Positions 54,700 to 64,000 of a DNA stretch of 64,000 bases are shown piece after piece (position 1 is the first letter of the stretch; the number at the start of each line of letters is the position of its first letter). The translations under genes were made by a program, and so were the position numbers. Under the pieces are notes generated by a model, which was not told where the DNA came from, made no database searches, and saw nothing but the letters and a program-made list of their open reading frames with translations. The DNA is from Candolleomyces eurysporus (lineage: Eukaryota > Basidiomycota > Agaricomycetes > Agaricales > Psathyrellaceae). The stretch is from assembly GCA_027579435.1 (NCBI GenBank), contig JANBPK010000012.1, positions 19,292 through 83,291 of the forward strand. Direction: 5' to 3'.

Positions 54700-55950
54700 A
54701 TGAAGGCACCCAAAATCACCCATTTTCCATCTCGAGAGTGGAACGTCCGCGCCCAGTTCAGATCAGAAACTTCGACTTCCATTCGGCTCCCGATCGTCTC
54801 TTCAACTGACCGAGGTCGCTTCCATCCTTATCCACCCGTACAGGCAGGACCTGCTGCCGCTACCCCTCCTTCGACCCAAGCTTCCACCAATGCCAATGTC
54901 CAGGCTGGTGCGACTTCTCACAGTACCCTTGATGCTCCAGTAAGTCCCTTCACCCGCCAACGAGAGAGCTTGTGCTGATATAGGCTTAGCCACAAAACGC
55001 GACTTCAGATTCACGTGGAGAACCGCCGAATACTGAGGGAAGGGGTCTGACCTGCTTGCCGGTAGACCCACGCAGCCCCCAGAGCCTTGTGGGGGAGGAT
55101 ACCCCTTCCCAAGGCTCTGGCACCCTGATAGATCCCATAGAGGTACTTGACGACTCACCCCTGGTGGCACATCAAGCTTCGAAAGGGCTCGAAGGCTCCG
55201 TTGACGCGGGGTCTCAGAGTAGGGCCCAGTCTACAAACCTAGAGAGCGAGAGAGACTACAGAGAGGTAAAATCTCGTTCTTCATGCCTGCTTCCCGTTAA
55301 GTTGAACCGGTTTTGAATGCACGCAGCAACATCCTGTTCAAGCCAAAATCGATGACAACCTCGGAGCCGGGGGACACCGCAGCACAGAGAAGGCTGTCGA
55401 AGCAGGCGACGTTCCTGTACGCTCCAGTAGCTCCAATCAGAAGGAGCCCGATACTCACGTCAGTGCTCCTGGGGGATCCAGTAAGGACCTCAATGCTCAT
55501 ATCGGAATGGGGAAGGTAAGACGTTACAGTCCCTGCCATAAACGATCTTTTGCTAACTGATTATTTCCTCAGATTCCGAAATTCCTCACTCATCCTGTTG
55601 TTAGGAAGTTCAAAGGTGCTAGCTCTGGCCACACATACGTCTGGTATCCGTCGGAGGGCGAATTCGATCTAGAGTACCCCCCTCCCATACCTCGCGGCGC
55701 AACTGGTGTCATTCCAGCTGGCGCTATCTTTCGTCACATCAACACCAGATCAGGTCACATCCAGCGATGGGTCCGAGAGCAGTCTCAGAACGATGGTCAA
55801 CGTTGGGCTGAGCTCAACGAAGGGGACTCCTACGCGTTCGATCATGGGACGTATGTTCTATCGCATAATCGCACCGCGCCTTCGTGGGTGACTCCTGAGT
55901 CACTGCGGAAGAAGAGATACTCGACTGCCCAGCTAACTCACAAGAAGTAG
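54700..55950 (+). CDS. Hypothetical protein with conserved-looking C-terminal domain
   Basis: Exon 1 from ATG 54700 (MKAPKITHFPSREWNVRAQF) to DAP is joined to PQNATSDSRGEPPNTEGRGL, then to QHPVQAKIDDNLGAGGHRST and, after ...HIGMGK, to the last exon. The first 230 residues are disordered, Pro/Ser/Thr-rich and acidic (GTLIDPIEVLDDSPLVAHQA). The last exon encodes IPKFLTHPVVRKFKGASSGH, TYVWYPSEGEFDLEYPPPIP, IFRHINTRSGHIQRWVREQS, ELNEGDSYAFDHGTYVLSHN and TPESLRKKRY, a compact 115-residue domain that I do not recognise. All joins keep frame and the stop is TAG at 55950. No signal peptide was seen. Confidence 0.6.
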
Positions 55951-56007
55951 GCGCATGAATGAACCTATGGCAAACCTTCCTGTCTTTCTTCTTTATCTTT
56001 TCCGTTA

Positions 56008-57195
56008 TCATATTTCATACATTGAAAACACCATTTGTATATATTCGGATCCGCAAACACATTTTCCATTACATAACGAGAAGACTAAAGTTGACCATGA
56101 ACACCGATATGATAGACACAGGTAGTGTTCCCCCCCCCAATTATCTGATATCTCCACCACCACCACCTTATAGGCGCATGCCATCAATGTTGCTCGATGC
56201 ACATTGTCGAGGACAAAAACTTTCCTGGCGCTGACGCGGTCCAATTCGTACTCGGCATGGATTAGAGATACGAAGAGATCTCCGCCCTTGACCCCTGAAA
56301 CTGAATCCGAACTGACCCTCAGCTCTTCAACCGTACGAAAGATCAACTTCGACCGAGAGCTTTGTGGTAGTTCACAACGTTGAATTAGCCCCCAGAGTGT
56401 GATGAACTTTGGTGCTCGACGTCGGGCCGCAGGAGAGAGCCGATTGGCTGGGATATAGCTAATGGAGAGAGCGGAGATGTTAGTCAAGGCGGGCAGCTGA
56501 AATCCAATCCTTCCTTGGTTGCCCTCGAACTCCCAGCAGTCTCCTGGAACCGGGGGATCCTCAAGAACGACGATAGGTTGCCTGATTCCATTGTTTTTTT
56601 GGGAGGACAGCCTGGGGAGCCACGACCATCGGGGAAGCCGACCGCCGGCGGTTGTTGAGGTGAAATCTCCGAGAATGGTTGCTCCAGTACCTCGATGAGC
56701 AACGTCTGGGTCAAGATCGGAGTTGAGTCCTAGTAGCCCGTCTATTAGCCCCAACCTTGCCTCCAGCCTTGCCTCCAACCTTGCCTCCAACCTCGCGTTG
56801 AGGTCTTCGATGCGCCTATTCCACTCTTCTTGCTCTTTAGGACAAGGGTGATGTGAGACGCTATGATTAATTAGGCCGGATATCCACCGCCAGGAGAATA
56901 TAGCAATTGTGAGAGCGAGGAAAGCCATCGAAACGACCTTGATACTGAGGGTGCATTTCTGGGATGGAGAAAGGGGTGTATGTCCTGAGCTTTAACTCTA
57001 CGTTTAAGCGCGTATGTAGCATACCTTGAACGCGTTTTTACCTGGCTGAGTCGTGATCGACACCCCAGCCACTCGAGTTGCAGGGGGCCCCGAATCAGTT
57101 CCAGATGGTCGAGATCGAAGGAAAGTCCGGAGGGGAACATCTACTGCGCTGAGACCACTATGAACGTCCGTGGCCCTTGTAGAGGCAAACGCCAT
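56008..57195 (-). CDS. SUN-domain protein (inner nuclear membrane type)
   Basis: ATG 57195 starts MAFASTRATDVHSGLSAVDV. After the first intron comes KKCTLSIKVVSMAFLALTIA and then IFSWRWISGLI, a single membrane segment. A coiled-coil stretch follows (EEWNRRIEDLNARLEARLEA, with LEAR repeated three times). The SUN domain reads GATILGDFTSTTAG, IVVLEDPPVPGDCWEFEGNQ, GRIGFQLPALTNISALSISY and RAPKFITLWGL..., ending with VVVVEISDNWG. SUN proteins sit in the inner nuclear membrane with the SUN domain in the perinuclear space, where they hold KASH partners. At the very end a run of nine C (56130-56138) shifts the frame; with eight, the text would end GNTTCVYHIGVHGQL and stop at 56085, as SUN domains should. 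The open frame as written runs on to 56008. It is divergent from a coiled-coil/TM gene. Confidence 0.8.
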
Positions 57196-57395
57196 GATGT
57201 CGGGGATGAGAGGAGGTGTTGTTGAAGAATGAATGAATGCAAAGCAGAGGCAGAACTTGACCAGAGGTGGAACGTGATGATCCGCCGGCCCGATCACCAG
57301 GGCCAGCCTTTGCAAGTTAGGTCCCGTGAGTATCCAGTTCATGCAGGTCCGTTCCATGGCCTCCCTCTCACTCAACGTCTTACTTTTCTCCCTCA
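57196..57395. promoter_or_regulatory. 200-bp bidirectional promoter between SUN gene and coiled-coil/TM gene
   Basis: Only 200 bp separate the two start codons of divergently transcribed genes, so they very likely share control elements. No TATA box was seen on either strand. Confidence 0.55.
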
Positions 57396-59388
57396 ATGAG
57401 TGGCAATCAAACAACGGATACAGAAGATTACGGTGAGCTTTCTACGACAACGCAACGCAGTCTGGCTCATCCAGCTTGCCATGTAGATGACCACCCCGTC
57501 CACGTGCGAAGCCCAAAGCGCAGGACGCCTCTGAGGCGTGAGGTAGACCGCAAGATTAAGAAGACTGTCGAGGATTTGCAGAAGGAGCTGAACACTCGCG
57601 ACGAGCTGATATTAGAGGGTCTGGAGAGCGAAGAAAAACAGCGCAAGGCCGGGTTAAGGAAGCTTACCCGCGACACGGTAAGCGCCAATACTGCTCGCCC
57701 GCTACTCAGCTCTGACAGTTTAATGGACAGGAAATAACGAGTCAGCATCTAATTAGAGCTGAGACTCATTTTTCAGAGAAGATAGACGATATAGAAAGTC
57801 GTTGTAAAGCCAACGAACGTCAGCTCAAGACGATTACACGCGATGTGGTAAGGATAGCTGGACTTTGTCGACCTGGCTTAACGACGAATGAGAATTCTCC
57901 AGGATGCAGCAAATTCGCGGTCTGTGCAGGTCGAAGAAATGGTAATGGATGCATCTTCGACGGCTACCCTGTCTTTGGCGGAGGCCCAAAATGCATTCAA
58001 AAATGCGGAAAGGTCTGCGCAAGAATCTGTAAGAATTGCATTTGTCCATGATTGCGGTGGACTCAATAACCGATCTCTATACAGGCCCGGACATCGTCAC
58101 AATTGAATGAATTGACTCAGAAAGTTGCCCAGCTCGAAACAGGTTCGTTTGTTGCTCGATCATCTGGAACGTGTGACTGAAGCATACGTCCGAAAGATAT
58201 TGAACAGGGTTCGCAGCATAGGAATTCAGCTGGCCAGTGTCGTTGTCAAGGAGGTAGAGGCCGGAGGGGGAGGTTGCTTCCCGCATTTCCGGCCAGGGCT
58301 GTCCAGCACAGTTCGTTTAACGATGTCAAGAAGCGAGTAGTCGACGTAACGGACAGATGTAGTGATCTTGAGGACCAGGATAGGGTAGCCTGTCGACCTC
58401 TGGATGTGAATTCAACACTCAAGCAGCAACACTTCCAACGCGTCACTCCTATTGGGGATGGCGACGTCGTAAAGGCTTGTAGGTTGGAAGGGGAGGAGGC
58501 GTCAGGCCTGAGCTCGGACATGAGCGAAGAAGACGACGCCCCCGATTGCTCCGACAGCCTCCATCAAGTGTTGCACGAACCCGATACAGATACGAATCCA
58601 GGTTTGATAGAGGGCCGAGATGAAGGGCCTCGACGTACAAGTCTCTTCGACGAATTGTCACGCCAAGATAGCCGATTTTTCGATTCTTTCGTGCCCTCCA
58701 GACTTACAGAACCTGATACGAACTCCAGTTCAAACAAGGAAGAAGATCTAGAAGATCGAGAAAGGGCGCCTCAACAAGAAGCTCCGTTTCGCAAACCATC
58801 ACTGCAAGATTTGCGAAGACCCAGTAAGCCATCCGGCCTTCCTGAAGCTAGTACGGAATCGCGTTCGAACAAAGCTCTTCGACTCTCAACTCGATTTCAC
58901 GAACTCGAGTTACCACAGCAAAATACCCTGAACCGATTCTTCAATACATTCGTGCCCTTCAGACCTGGCTTTCGGTTGAAGGATGAGACCTCTTTTCATC
59001 GACATGCAGATATTTTATTGGTTTCCCAGAAGCAGACCAAGTCTGGAAGCCTCTTGCCACCAAACATCGGGGTTGTCGCGATCGGAGCGTTGTCTATCAT
59101 TTTTGCAGAGTGGGTGAAGGCGCTTTTCTCACTCTGGGGTTCTCTCCGGCCTCGATTGAAATCAAGTAAGTTCATGTTCACTCGCATTTTTGAAGAAATA
59201 CATCAATTGACTCCTTATGACGAAAAGTCAAACGCACGCTAGCTTGGAGTTTGGTTGGCGCCTTGGGCTTACTGATCGTCAGATATATCTCTATGGTTAG
59301 CGCGCCTGATCCGATGTGGATGCCTCCTGCGAGCGCACGTCGTTACGAACGCATAACGGGGGTGAAAGCACCTCACTTTATGTATTGA
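57396..59388 (+). CDS. Coiled-coil protein with two C-terminal membrane segments (candidate LINC partner)
   Basis: Exon 1 (MSGNQTTDTEDYGELSTTTQ) leads into helices (EVDRKIKKTVEDLQKELNTR, KQRKAGLRKLTRDT). Small exons continue the coiled coil (EITSQHLIRAETHFSEKIDD, IESRCKANERQLKTITRDV, DAANSRSVQVEEMVMDASST, ARTSSQLNELTQKVAQLE). A long disordered acidic exon follows (DVKKRVVDVTDRCSDLEDQD ... RLTEPDTNSSSNKEEDLEDR). The C-terminus has NIGVVAIGALSIIFAEWVKA (TM1), a short loop, and after a 62-nt intron KRTLAWSLVGALGLLIVRYI (TM2), then about 30 residues ending GVKAPHFMY. No named family was recognised. Coiled coil plus C-terminal membrane anchor with a short tail, next to a SUN gene, recalls KASH proteins, but the tail lacks a PPPx ending, so this is inference. 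Exon joins around 58140-58310 are approximate. Confidence 0.6.
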
Positions 59389-59559
59389 ATTAGGGCAGTT
59401 CACAAAGGATAAATAATACTACGATGTATGATATTGAGTATCAATTATTCCAAAGCACATGTATTTCAAAGCACAGTTGCGACGGCCACCTAAGTGCAAT
59501 ACATTTGAGTCCAAGGTATCTGCGTTGTCTGAGCAACTCGAGATGTACGAATATCCATT

Positions 59560-60485
59560 TCATTCTTTCACTTTGCGCTTGCCCAGAGCGACAGCAGAGG
59601 GTTTCTTGGCAGGTGCCTTAGTCGCTCTCCTGGAGGTCGAAGTTCCGGCTTTTGCAGAGGATTCAGAATCTTGTGCTGGCGAGGTGCGTTTGGTGGTAGC
59701 GGGGCGGGACCTAGTGCTTTTGGCCGCCTTCGACTGAGCAGCCTTGCCTACAACGAGAATGCGCCGATCAGCATACAGATCATTGGGAGGGGGCTGCTCC
59801 TAGCCAAAAACAACGGTACGTACGTGACGTCTTTGCATTTGCGGTCGCCTCCACAGAGGTTTCTTCACCGGCAGAATGAACTTCTTCCTTGACCACGGTC
59901 TCCTTCGCGCGGGTTGAGGCCTCATTCTCGGTCTTTGATTCGTCCTCTTCGCTATCGCCCACTTGAGAGTCTGTTTCATCCTGAGGGCGGTCGAAAGGGA
60001 AGTAGCCGACAATATCCACATTACTGATGCCAATGTCAAAGATGTGTGGACGAGAGAACAGAGGGACCGGAGACTTACTTAGGCCCCTCCGCCCGAAGAA
60101 CGTAGGTCCGGTCGGGGGAGAGATTTACCATCAACATATGATTGTCACTCTGAGGGCACCAGTGGTGGGATTAACGCTCCATCCGAAGAAAGGACAGAGG
60201 CGTACGTACCCTGTTCTTGAACAAAGTGGCGAGGGCAACTGAGGTCTCTGTCTCACTTCCCATTGGGACGTAGGCCAAGACGAGCGAGGTACGGGCGTCC
60301 TCCTTGGCGACTAGGGCGGCAAGGGATACGTTCGTAAGAGAGAGAGGGCGAGGAGGTGTAATCTCCACTTCTTCGTTGCCGGAGAGATTGAGCATCCTGG
60401 GAAGTGGCGACAAGGTCAGGGTGTCTTCAACATCGGCTATTGATGAGGAGTTCTCGTCAACGCACCAAATTTCTGGGAAATCCAT
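59560..60485 (-). CDS. Nucleoplasmin-like domain protein (copy 2)
   Basis: ATG 60485 begins MDFPEIWCVDENSSSIADVE, followed by VEITPPRPLSLTNVSLAALV and TSLVLAYVPMGSETETSVAL. After an intron comes VNDNHMLMVNLSPDRTYVLR, AEGPK, and after another NVDIVGYFPFDRPQDETDSQ, merging into an acidic tract (GDSEEDESKTENEASTRAKE). The order W, L.LTNVSLA, SLVLAYVP, L..L.PD..Y.L...GP..V.I.GYF is the nucleoplasmin-like core plus acidic tail used for histone binding. The last exon is strongly basic (AAQSKAAKSTRSRPATTKRT ... KKPSAVALGKRKVKE) with nuclear-type signals. No FKBP domain follows. It has the same plan as the gene at 37435-38265, but the sequences differ much, so they are old paralogues. Histone-chaperone function is inference. 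Confidence 0.65.
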
Positions 60486-61136
60486 TGGGTTTGTTAGATC
60501 GATATGACTGGGCTGAGGGAGTTGAGAGTGAGAGTCAGGTCTAAATTAGAGGTCATGGCTTTTATGAGATTGAATATTGAAGAAACAAAGGAACAAAGGA
60601 GGAGTGAAAAACGGCGGCAAGGAGCGCGAGTGGTTGTCATGCATCAGCTGGAACTGGCGGACCGGGCGGACCGGGCATCCAACTTTCCAGCGCTCTGTAC
60701 GAATCTGATTCCTCCAACAACCTCTAATCTGACGAAAGACGACTCAACAATTGCGGTGTTGTCAATTCCTTGTAGAACAGTAAGTTAACTCCACCCTCAC
60801 ACTGGCCCACGATGGCTCATGGTTCATGGCAGCGCAATGGATGTTTCGTTCTCGTTGCCGGCTCGTTCCCTCCCATTCCTAGTCGATATCTTTCAACCCC
60901 ATCTGAGGGGCACCTTGGGCTTATACGTTGTGCATAAGTAGGTTCTGCAATAAAATCACATGATCTCCTTTGTTCACTGTTTTTGGATTGTCACAAAGAC
61001 CAAAGGACCGACATGGGGAGGGATTCCACAACTCTCGGTGTCACGAAGTCTGCTCAAAGTTCTCTCAACCACTCCTCTAGCACAAGACATACGACTCTCT
61101 TATTTTTTTGCACCTACTACTCGTTCAGCGTTGACT
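60486..61136. promoter_or_regulatory. Divergent promoter region
   Basis: This 650-bp gap lies between the nucleoplasmin-like gene (-) and the acidic repeat gene (+). It contains GGCGGACCGGGCGGACCGGG, a direct duplication of 9 bp near 60657. The frame of the plus-strand gene is open upstream to 60960, so the true start could be earlier. Confidence 0.4.
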
Positions 61137-64000
61137 ATGAACGATCCACCTGACCAGGGGACGCCAAGCAATACGCCTCGGGGATCAAAGCGTCCTCGTC
61201 CATGGTCACCCCCCAGCAGTACCCCGAAGAAGTTGAAGACTCAGCTACCGACACCGCCTCCATCTGGTATGCGAGGGAGACAATTAACGCGTTTAGCTGT
61301 GTCTCGCAGAGGTAAGTTGCAATCGTCTGAGCTTGCTTTGTCGTCGGTTCACCATGAGCTAGGTCGGAACCAACCGCCACCGCGCACTAGCCTCCACCGA
61401 GAGAGCTCACCTCTTGACTGGGTCGTTTCCTCCACTCGCCCTGACTGGATCACCTCTCCCTCCAGGGCATTCGGCCCTCGTACCTCTGGTCCATCGAATG
61501 AGAAGGCTTCATTCGTCCCTCTCAGTCCCTTAGCCAAGGAGATATCCACGGATTCGAGCGCGCTTCAAGACGTGGAAATGGTCGACGAAGGAAGCGAGAT
61601 AGGAGGCCGGAGGGACCAGGACCAGGATATGGACATGGGAGATGGCTCTCAGTCAGAGTTATTCGTCAACAAAGTTCGCTCTCCTGGACAGATAGGGTCG
61701 GACGTAGGCGACGAGGATGAGTCGGATGAAGCTGATGAGCTCGCTTTGCACCTGACTCAGGTATCGGACGATGAAGTCATGGAAGCTCAGCGTATCACGG
61801 ACGACTGCAAGGCAATGGCTAATCGCGACGACGAGAGCCACAGCACAGCCGGCGGAGGTGGCTTGGATGATGACTCTGATATTGTCGGGTCTGACAAAGG
61901 GAGCTCCGAGTCTGAGTTTGACCTCAAAGAACGCGAGCACAGTCGCCCTGGGCAACCCAAGGTTGGGAGCGTCGGAGGGGCATCCGCTCCGACCAAGCCA
62001 CTGGTTGGCTTTCAGACTATCGATAAGAGGTTAGTACACTTGCTCTCTCAAACAACAAATTTTATCTCACCTTTTCTCACCCATCGCTGTCGACTAAAGC
62101 CCGATCGTCAACGACTCATTACAACAGAACGACCGCGTCGAAGACTGTGATGTAGCGAGGTCTGGATCAGCCGATATGGTCGGCTCGGATTATGGCAGCT
62201 CGGAGGATGGAATTACGCAGGCTGAAGGCTTCTTGCTCGCTGTGGAAACGAAGGGAACACCAGAGGAAAATGAGGGAACAGAGGGCTCTCAGGGAGGGAA
62301 CGGCGTGGGGAAGGGCATTGAAGAAGAGAAGGATTCGGACGGCGCGGGGATGAGGATTGGGGTAGAAACAGTCACCGACAGCATAGGGGGCGGCTATCAA
62401 TCTCAGCCAAACGACGTGATGGAGAGCATGAAAACAAGACCTTGCGATTCCGCTCCTTTGTGTGACACTCTTGTCGCTAGCTCTCTTCCACTCGACACGA
62501 TGAGCTCGGTTCCAGAAGACAGCGCGGGAGAGGAGTGGCAAAAGGAAGATGAAGAGAATCGTCACGCACTGGATGAAGACGTCGACATTGGCATTGCAAG
62601 GTCTCCCTCACTCGACATAATAGGCTCAGATCATGAAGACTCACCGGAGGGCGAGGACGAAGTTACGCGAGATGCCGCCGTTACAGCCAGGCCCCACTCG
62701 CTTGACACGGTGAACTCGGATAGGGAAGACGGCGAGGAGCAAGAAGGGGAGGATGAGAAGGAGAAGGAAGGTCGAGACCTAGACGAGGAGGACCAGGTTG
62801 CTGCAAGATCCTCGCTCGATACAATGGGCTCAGACGACATGCAAGAGGTCCTCGCCGCCAGTTCCTGCTCGCTCAGGATGATGGACTCGGATCGCGAGGA
62901 CAGCGAAAAGGATGGAAGGCGGGAAGAGGGTTCTCATGCTGTTCCGAGGTCTAAACCGCTTGAGATTGTGGGGTCAACTTCCAAAGTATCGGAGGGTAGT
63001 AAAGACAAAGACATTGCCAAGTCTCCTTCACTCGGTATGGTTGGCTCAGATGACGAAGATTCGGTGGATGTGGACAAGGCCATGCGCGAAGGGACTCCTT
63101 CATTGGATATGGTGGGCTCAGACCGCGAAGATTGGGAAGACAAGGACGAGAACATGCATGAGGAAACTCCATCGCCAGAAATGGTGGCCTCAGATCGTGA
63201 ATATTCGGAGGACAGGGACGAGGACATGCGTGCAAAGTCACCATCGCTGGACATAATGGGCTCAGATCGGGAAGATTTGGAGGATGAAGACGTGGACATG
63301 CACAAAAGCCCACCGTCGCTGAATATGGTCGGCTCAGATCGTGAAGATTCGGAGGATGAGGACGAGGAAATGCGTGGAGATGAAGAGGAGAGGGAGAATG
63401 GGCAGGAGCAAGTTGGTTGGGATGGCCAAGTTGTCACGAGGTCCCAATCTCTCGATATGGCGGGTTCGGATGGCGGAGACTCGGAGGAGGGTGAAGAGGA
63501 GAACACTACCAGCAGCACTCCATCCCTCGATGCGGTGGGCTCGGACCATGGAGGCTCGGAGGGCGAGGATAACTACAATGCTCTCGCTGACAGACCTCGC
63601 TTGCTCGACGTGGTGCTTTATCGTGGAGATGAGGCGGGGGAGGAGAATGTCAATGTGGTGGGTTTGGATGACGGAAGCTCGGGGGAGGGTGAGGAGGAAG
63701 ACGTTCCCAGCAGCAACTCAGCCCTCGATGCGGTCGGCTCGGACCATGAAGGCTCAGAGGGCAAGGATAACCACGGTGCTCTCGCTGCAAAACCTCGCTC
63801 GCTCGACGTGGCGGTTTTGGGTCGTGGAGATGAGGAGTCGGGGGACGAGAATGTGCAGGAGCAAGACAGCCAATTCGTTGCGAGGTCCCTATCCTTTAAT
63901 ATGGTGGGCTCGGACGACGGAGACTCGGAAGAGGACGAAGAGGAAGGCGTTGCCAGAACTCCATCCCTTGATGCGGTTGGCTCGGACATTGACTCGGGTG
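61137..64000 (+). CDS. Very acidic repeat protein, incomplete at the window edge
   Basis: Exon 1 (MNDPPDQGTPSNTPRGSKRP, ATG 61137) is Ser/Pro-rich with two basic clusters (GSKRPRPW, TPKKLK) and then acidic (ESDEADELALHL). The intron 62030-62099 (GTTAGT...AAAG) keeps phase. Exon 2 starts SPIVNDSLQQNDRVEDCDVA and stays open to base 64000, so the C-terminus is missing. It consists of about fifteen degenerate repeats of the type PSLDMVGSDREDSEDEDE, spaced about 26-45 residues, divided by charged linkers rich in E, D, G and K. No globular domain is visible in this part. S-D-x-E-D-S strings would be typical casein kinase 2 sites. Nuclear location is suggested by the basic clusters. A catalytic or other domain may follow outside the window. 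No family was recognised. Confidence 0.7.
62600..64000 (+). repeat. Degenerate coding repeat array (PSLDxVGSDxEDSEDE)
   Basis: Repeat cores are readable near 62602 (PSLDIIGSDHED), 62698 (HSLDTVNSDRED), 63028 (PSLGMVGSDDED), 63100 (PSLDMVGSDRED), 63241 (PSLDIMGSDRED), 63313 (PSLNMVGSDRED), 63448 (QSLDMAGSDGGD), 63520 (PSLDAVGSDHGG), 63721 (ALDAVGSDHEG) and 63961 (PSLDAVGSDIDS). Intervals are often 69-90 bp. Units differ at synonymous and non-synonymous sites, so the array is old in part. Confidence 0.8.

Noticed and set aside
62934..63989. Long Ser-rich minus-strand frames
   Set aside because: They are antisense to the acidic repeat exon, which has matching splice phase and repeat structure on the plus strand.

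Overview
The window is nuclear DNA of a filamentous basidiomycete, most likely an Agaricomycete. Genes are broken by many short GT-AG introns of about 45-70 nt. The families present are typical of that class: DUF4246, NACHT-TPR NLR-like proteins, AIG1-like GTPases, CACTA transposases with a DUF4218-like region, nucleoplasmin-like proteins and Zn2Cys6 proteins. A Rhizoctonia/Ceratobasidium-type genome is a plausible guess but cannot be proved from the sequence. Several N bases sit directly beside homopolymers, which suggests reads with homopolymer uncertainty; single-base frameshifts must be read with that in mind. No rRNA, tRNA or CRISPR array was recognised. All exon boundaries were inferred by eye.

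Layout. 1-1708: no gene recognised. 1709-6698: a divergent pair, a coiled-coil protein (-) and a DUF4246 protein (+). 7178-18168: a degenerating NLR neighbourhood with a TPR relic, a NACHT relic, two AIG1-like GTPase genes, a 281-bp CACTA-type MITE and two frameshifted NACHT(-TPR) copies. 19306-25553: single-copy genes, namely a Sos7-like kinetochore protein, a secreted acidic protein with repeated R-x-F motifs, and a GH27 alpha-galactosidase. 26835-30130: the one intact NLR-like gene (NACHT plus about ten TPR-like repeats). 30998-33242: an unknown acidic protein. 35085-36268: a second copy of the 5' part of the intact NLR, cut off abruptly at a CACTG-starting junction and followed by AT-rich DNA and a 31-bp minisatellite. 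37435-42641: a nucleoplasmin-like gene (-) next to a CACTA transposase gene (+), followed by a broken Ser/Pro-rich gene. 43923-49700: a small protein, a tail-anchored WD40-like protein with a GC-AG intron, a Zn2Cys6 protein and a TET/JBP-like 2OG-Fe dioxygenase. 50975-54182: a RING protein and a MYND zinc-finger protein. 54700-60485: an unknown protein, a head-to-head pair made of a SUN-domain protein and a coiled-coil protein with C-terminal membrane segments, and a second nucleoplasmin-like gene. 61137-64000: the 5' part of a very acidic repeat protein that runs off the window.

How the parts relate. The NLR copies, the AIG1-like GTPases and the CACTA-derived DNA form an accessory zone with one intact receptor-like gene and five decayed or truncated relatives; this looks like birth-and-death evolution helped by transposons. 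The SUN gene and its divergent coiled-coil/TM neighbour share about 200 bp of promoter. They are the best candidate here for an undescribed functional pair, a possible nuclear-envelope LINC-like module, which is inference only.
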